Assembly (NCBI GenBank): GCA_040081555.1
Contig: JBEBGG010000136.1
Span: 1-9,200 of the forward strand
Length of the DNA stretch: 9,200 nucleotides
Reading direction: 5' to 3'
Origin: CADEEX01 sp040081555
GTDB lineage: Bacteria; Acidobacteriota; Vicinamibacteria; Vicinamibacterales; CAVVIG01
The stretch's first letter is position 1. Every line of letters begins with the position of its first letter. Below, one piece after another: positions 6,034 to 9,200 of this stretch. Made by a program: the position numbers and the translations under genes. The notes under the pieces were generated by a model, which had not been told where the DNA came from, did no database searches, and saw only the letters and a program-made list of their open reading frames with translations.

Positions 6034-7578
6034 ATGACGATGACAGAAGGCCACGACGCCATGGATAACTCAACATGCCGAGCGTCTTTCTACTGCTCAT
6101 GTCTCCGCCCAGGGCGTAGAGCGAGGACGACCGTGACGGCATTGGTCGTTCTGCTCTCTACGTTGGCGTGCGGCACCACCGCGTGGGCGCAGGCGCCGGA
6201 TCGCTCGAGGCCGCCGGCCATCGGCCTTGCGCCGACGATCGCGCTGCCGCAGATTCAGAAGCGTCAGCTCTCCAACGGCATTCCGGTGTGGATAGTCGAG
6301 GCGCACGAAGTGCCGGTGGTGCAGGTCAATCTGGTGATCAAGACCGGCACTGGCGGCACCAGCGCAGACCCGCAGGGCAAGTTCGGCATCGGGAGTCTGA
6401 CTGCGGCAATGCTCATGGAGGGCGCGGGCTCACGTTCATCACTGGAGCTCGCCGACGCCGTAGATTTTCTTGGCGCAGATCTCAACTCAACCATCGGCTT
6501 CGACTCGTGGGCTGTGCGCCTCCACGTGCCCGTGGCCCGCCTCGGCGAGGCGCTACCGTTAATGGCAGACGTCGCGCTGCGCCCGACGTTCCCGGCGGCG
6601 GAGCTCGAACGACTGCGCCAGCAACGCCTGACGAGCCTGACGCAGGCCAAAGACGACGCGTCTTCGATCGCGTCAGCCGCGCTGTCGCGCATCCTGTTTC
6701 GAGAGGGACGATTTGGCACCCTGACCATCGGCACCGCCAATGCCATCAGCGCGTTCACTGTGAGCGACGTCGCGGCCTTCTACCGCGCACAGTTGATCAA
6801 GGCGCCGACATTGTTGGTCGTCGGCGATGTCACCCCGAACCTGGTGATGCCACTTCTCGAACAGCACTTCAGGGCGTGGCGATCAGCCGGCGGCGGCGCC
6901 GGCCCCTCGAAGACCGGGCGTAGTGGCCCACCGCGTGCCGCGCGCGAGGTCTACCTTCTCGACAAGCCTGGCGCGCCGCAGTCGCAAATTCGGATTGGCG
7001 TTGAGGGCGTCTCCCGCGACACCGCAGACTACTTTCCGATTCAGGTGATGAACACCGTACTCGGTGGGTCGTTCAGTTCGCGTCTCAACATGAACCTGCG
7101 CGAGCAGCACGGCTACACCTACGGTGCCACCTCACTGTTCGATATGCGTCAGCGGCCCGGTCCGTTTGTCGCCTCAGCCGGTGTGCAGACGGACAAGACA
7201 TCGGAAGCCCTCACCGAGTTCTTCAAAGAATTGAACGGCATTCACCAGGCGGTCCCGCCCGCCGAACTGGCGCGGGCGAAGAACTACGTCGCGCTGCGCT
7301 ACCCGGCCGGATTCGAAACCACCACCGATATCTCGCGGCGCCTCGAAGACGCGCTGGTGTATTCATTACCAGACGACTATTTCGCGAAGTATGTCGCGGC
7401 GATCAACGCGGTCACCGCCGCAGATGTGGAGCGGGTCGCTCGGGAGTATGTCGCCACCGACCGCGTGGCGATCGTTGTCGTCGGCGATCGTAAGGTGATT
7501 GAGCCCGGTATCCGTGCGCTGGGCCTCGGTCCCATCAAGACCCTCTCGCTCGATCAGGTCTTCGACGACGTCAAGTGA
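6034..7578 (+). CDS. M16-family peptidase homologue, non-catalytic (R/Y) partner subunit, exported
   Basis: A 514-residue M16 homologue without the zinc motif: aligned with the upstream gene, H73/E76/H77 become S121/A124/A125 (GIGSLTAAM) and the third ligand becomes Q197. It keeps the segment missing upstream, LREQHGYTYG (355-364), with R356 and Y363. This matches heterodimeric M16B systems, such as the mitochondrial processing peptidase and a described Sphingomonas pair, in which one chain binds zinc and the other helps bind substrate. The hydrophobic stretch TVTALVVLLSTLACGTTAWA (33-52), with cleavage before QAPD, is a signal peptide. The start is uncertain: ATG 6034 follows the upstream stop by 4 bases, ATG 6061 has AGAAGG 10 bases before it, and GTG 6133 has GAGGA 5 bases before it but would leave no basic n-region. 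I favour 6061 or 6034. STLAC resembles but does not match a lipobox. Confidence 0.92.
   Translation: MTMTEGHDAMDNSTCRASFYCSCLRPGRRARTTVTALVVLLSTLACGTTAWAQAPDRSRPPAIGLAPTIALPQIQKRQLSNGIPVWIVEAHEVPVVQVNLVIKTGTGGTSADPQGKFGIGSLTAAMLMEGAGSRSSLELADAVDFLGADLNSTIGFDSWAVRLHVPVARLGEALPLMADVALRPTFPAAELERLRQQRLTSLTQAKDDASSIASAALSRILFREGRFGTLTIGTANAISAFTVSDVAAFYRAQLIKAPTLLVVGDVTPNLVMPLLEQHFRAWRSAGGGAGPSKTGRSGPPRAAREVYLLDKPGAPQSQIRIGVEGVSRDTADYFPIQVMNTVLGGSFSSRLNMNLREQHGYTYGATSLFDMRQRPGPFVASAGVQTDKTSEALTEFFKELNGIHQAVPPAELARAKNYVALRYPAGFETTTDISRRLEDALVYSLPDDYFAKYVAAINAVTAADVERVAREYVATDRVAIVVVGDRKVIEPGIRALGLGPIKTLSLDQVFDDVK
6045..6050 (+). promoter_or_regulatory. Possible Shine-Dalgarno site for the second M16 gene
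   Basis: AGAAGG lies 10 bases before the in-frame ATG at 6061, and would give a protein starting MDNSTC with a normal basic n-region before the hydrophobic core. A second candidate, GAGGA (6123-6127), lies 5 bases before an in-frame GTG at 6133. Both compete with ATG 6034, which has only AGG (6028-6030) before it. Confidence 0.35.
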
Positions 7579-7582
7579 TTCA
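7576..7582. other. Convergent stop-to-stop junction
   Basis: The sequence TGATTCA holds the TGA of the plus-strand M16 gene (7576-7578), one T, and the TCA that is the TGA of the minus-strand pilus-associated gene (7580-7582). There is no intergenic DNA for an intrinsic terminator, and no hairpin with a T-run was seen nearby, so each transcript must run into the other gene's 3' end or be ended by Rho. Confidence 0.85.
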
Positions 7583-9200
7583 GCGCCCTGGCCGCATTTC
7601 CTGCGCGAAGCCAACCGTGTTGAGGTCGCGGAACATCGGCGTGTTCGGCGGCAACAGCGCTGGGTTCAGGAAGTCGGTGTCAAAGGCGTAGTTACGTGTC
7701 GGTGCGTTGTACACCGTGGCGCAGCACTTGAAGGTGCCAACTCCCTGGCGCGCAAAGAAGAACGTTGCCATGGATCCGCGATAGTTGACCGCCCGGTCAC
7801 CGTCTTCAAGATAGCGGAGGAAGTTGTGCGCGCCACCGTCAGTGCCAAAGTCGGTCGACGTGCCGGCGGGCTGCGCGAAGGCAATCCCTTTCCCGGAGAT
7901 GATCGCGAGCCGGTACCACGTCTGTGTCACCCGATCGCGATTGCCTGGCGAATAGGGCTGTGTGTACGAGCGCACATCATTCCAATTGTTCGACAACAAC
8001 GTCACGGTGTCGGCCATCACGGCCGTCGCCGCATGGGCGCCTGCGAAGCTGCCACCAGGGGAGTTCCAGTCACCCTCGACGTAGACCGGGTTCTCCGAGA
8101 CGATGCTGAGGCCGGTCACGCCGAGACCGGCGATATTGTTCCCGTTTCGTACCTTCAGCGCGTGACGAAAGAAGATCGGCCGATTGATTTGCGCATCACC
8201 GCGCGACACCATCGTCTGTGGCGTCGCCGTCGCGATGAGCGGCGCCGATGCTCCTGGCGGCACGGTGTTGTAGGTACCGTCGTAGTTTGGGATGCCGCCG
8301 TACACGTCGAGCGTCGCATTGGCGTTGACGTCCTCACCAGCGTCTAGCGAACCATTCGGCGTTCCGGCCCCGGACGCCGGATTCACGAAGTCCTCGAATC
8401 CATAATCACCGGTCTCGAGACTGGATACATTGCGATTGTTGCGACGGTCCGAGAAGTAGACGGTGTAGCCGCCGTTATCGAGCTTCGAGTTCGTACCACT
8501 GCTGGCTCCGTAGGCGCCGGTGGCGCGAAACCACTGGGCGAGGTTGCCAATATCGAGCGTGATGTAGTGCATCACACCTCCGATGGCCACGGTCGACGTG
8601 CCCGGTGAGACATCACGCAACAGCGCTTCTCTGACGTCAAAGAGCGTGTTCGGCCAATAGTCTGTCGACACGTTGTTGTTCGGCGGGCACGTAGCCGCCG
8701 TCGCCCAGTTGTTGTCCCTGACTCTCTGCAGCCGAATAACGGCGTTCGGTGTCGGATCGGCCACGGCGCACCCGCTCAGGTTCGGTCCGCCGATACCGTA
8801 GTTCAGAAGCTCCATCGTCACGTCAGTCCAGGTGCCGTCGGTCCCCTGTCGCTCGACCTTCAGAAAGCCACCAAGCGTGCCCGTGCCGACTGATGAGCGC
8901 GCGGCCGTCGTCAGCGTCGAATTGTTGCTAATCGCGGTCGGCACGTTGCAGGCACTCAAGGCGGTGGCGCTGGTGTAACCACCGCAAGTGATCAGGCTGC
9001 TGCCCACCCAGAATGAGTGCGGAGCGAAGCCGAGGGTGCTGGCGACCGTCAGGACGAGGGAGCCGGCGTTCCACGTTGCCGTCGTGGATGTGGACACACT
9101 GATGTCACCGTCCGCGGTCGTGACGGTTCCCTGCACGACCGCAGGAGACGCCGTGTTGGCGCCGTGCGCGGGCGTGACGCCGGTGCAGGTGAAGGTCGTT
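7580..9200 (-). CDS. PilX-like type IV pilus-associated protein, C-terminal part (5' end outside window)
   Basis: The frame is open to the right edge, giving at least 539 residues; the GTG at 9136 is internal, since 21 in-frame codons precede it without a stop. I recognise the C-terminal pattern of large PilX-like pilus-assembly proteins: NPVYVEGDWN (visible residues 370-379), ADTVTLLSNNWND (396-408), then FLRYLEDG with NYRGSMATFF, and finally LLPPNTPMFRDLNTVG near the end. Such proteins normally begin with a prepilin-like hydrophobic segment, which is not visible here. Composition is extracellular-like: rich in Thr, Ser, Asn and Gly, with scattered cysteines (visible 5, 72, 84, 144, 171 and the pair 492-493). 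Visible residues 268-301 hold an acidic Asn/Asp loop (GEDVNANATLD) like calcium-binding repeats. Its stop lies 1 base from the stop of the convergent M16 gene. The function is inferred from resemblance, not proven. Confidence 0.7.
   Translation of the reverse strand, partial: TTFTCTGVTPAHGANTASPAVVQGTVTTADGDISVSTSTTATWNAGSLVLTVASTLGFAPHSFWVGSSLITCGGYTSATALSACNVPTAISNNSTLTTAARSSVGTGTLGGFLKVERQGTDGTWTDVTMELLNYGIGGPNLSGCAVADPTPNAVIRLQRVRDNNWATAATCPPNNNVSTDYWPNTLFDVREALLRDVSPGTSTVAIGGVMHYITLDIGNLAQWFRATGAYGASSGTNSKLDNGGYTVYFSDRRNNRNVSSLETGDYGFEDFVNPASGAGTPNGSLDAGEDVNANATLDVYGGIPNYDGTYNTVPPGASAPLIATATPQTMVSRGDAQINRPIFFRHALKVRNGNNIAGLGVTGLSIVSENPVYVEGDWNSPGGSFAGAHAATAVMADTVTLLSNNWNDVRSYTQPYSPGNRDRVTQTWYRLAIISGKGIAFAQPAGTSTDFGTDGGAHNFLRYLEDGDRAVNYRGSMATFFFARQGVGTFKCCATVYNAPTRNYAFDTDFLNPALLPPNTPMFRDLNTVGFAQEMRPGR

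Noticed and set aside
6159..6171. Lipobox in the second M16 subunit (STLAC-G)
   Set aside because: Position -3 is Thr rather than Leu/Val/Ile, and a better signal peptidase I site (AWA before QAPD) follows, so I call it an ordinary exported protein.
7580..9136. Taking the GTG at 9136 as the true start of the pilus-associated gene
   Set aside because: The frame stays open for 21 more codons to the window edge, and a protein of this kind should start with a signal or prepilin segment, which is absent after this GTG.

Overview
This is a GC-rich, tightly packed bacterial chromosomal window with almost no non-coding DNA. It holds eight protein genes, two of them cut by the window edges. No tRNA, rRNA, CRISPR array, insertion sequence or integrase was found. 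The mix of a PurE/PurK pair, an exported M3 oligoendopeptidase, a tandem M16 peptidase pair and a large type IV pilus-associated (PilX-like) protein, together with the base composition, suggests a Gram-negative soil or environmental bacterium. Acidobacteriota (for example Vicinamibacteria) is my best guess, but this is inference from gene content and not a phylogenetic result.

Layout. Bases 1-4646 carry five genes, all on the minus strand, read right to left: purE (4646-4158), purK (4161-2992), an exported PepF-like oligoendopeptidase (2961-1069), a GNAT acetyltransferase (1009-497) and the N-terminal part of an Ada-type DNA alkylation-response protein (from about 399 or 420-426, running off the left edge). 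purE and purK overlap by 4 bases; the other gaps are about 30, 59 and 70-97 bases, so some or all could share one transcript. Bases 4674-7578 carry two plus-strand M16-family peptidase subunits 4 bases apart, the first with the zinc-binding HxxEH motif and the second without it. They diverge from purE across only 27 bases. Bases 7580-9200 hold the C-terminal 539 residues of a minus-strand, PilX-like pilus-associated protein, whose stop codon lies 1 base from the stop codon of the second M16 gene.

How the genes work together. PurK and PurE carry out consecutive steps of de novo purine synthesis (AIR to N5-CAIR to CAIR). The two M16 proteins have complementary intact and missing motifs, as expected of an obligate heterodimeric periplasmic or envelope peptidase. 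PepF and both M16 proteins have signal peptides, so three of the eight genes encode exported peptidases; the pilus-like protein is also expected outside the cytoplasm. Ada and the GNAT enzyme have no obvious functional link to the purine genes beyond direction and proximity.

I found no convincing previously undescribed system. The points most worth a second look are the complementary M16 pair, the very short divergent purE/M16 region with opposing -10-like boxes that would imply almost leaderless mRNAs, the 1-base convergent junction at 7579, and the calcium-loop-like segment in the pilus-associated protein.
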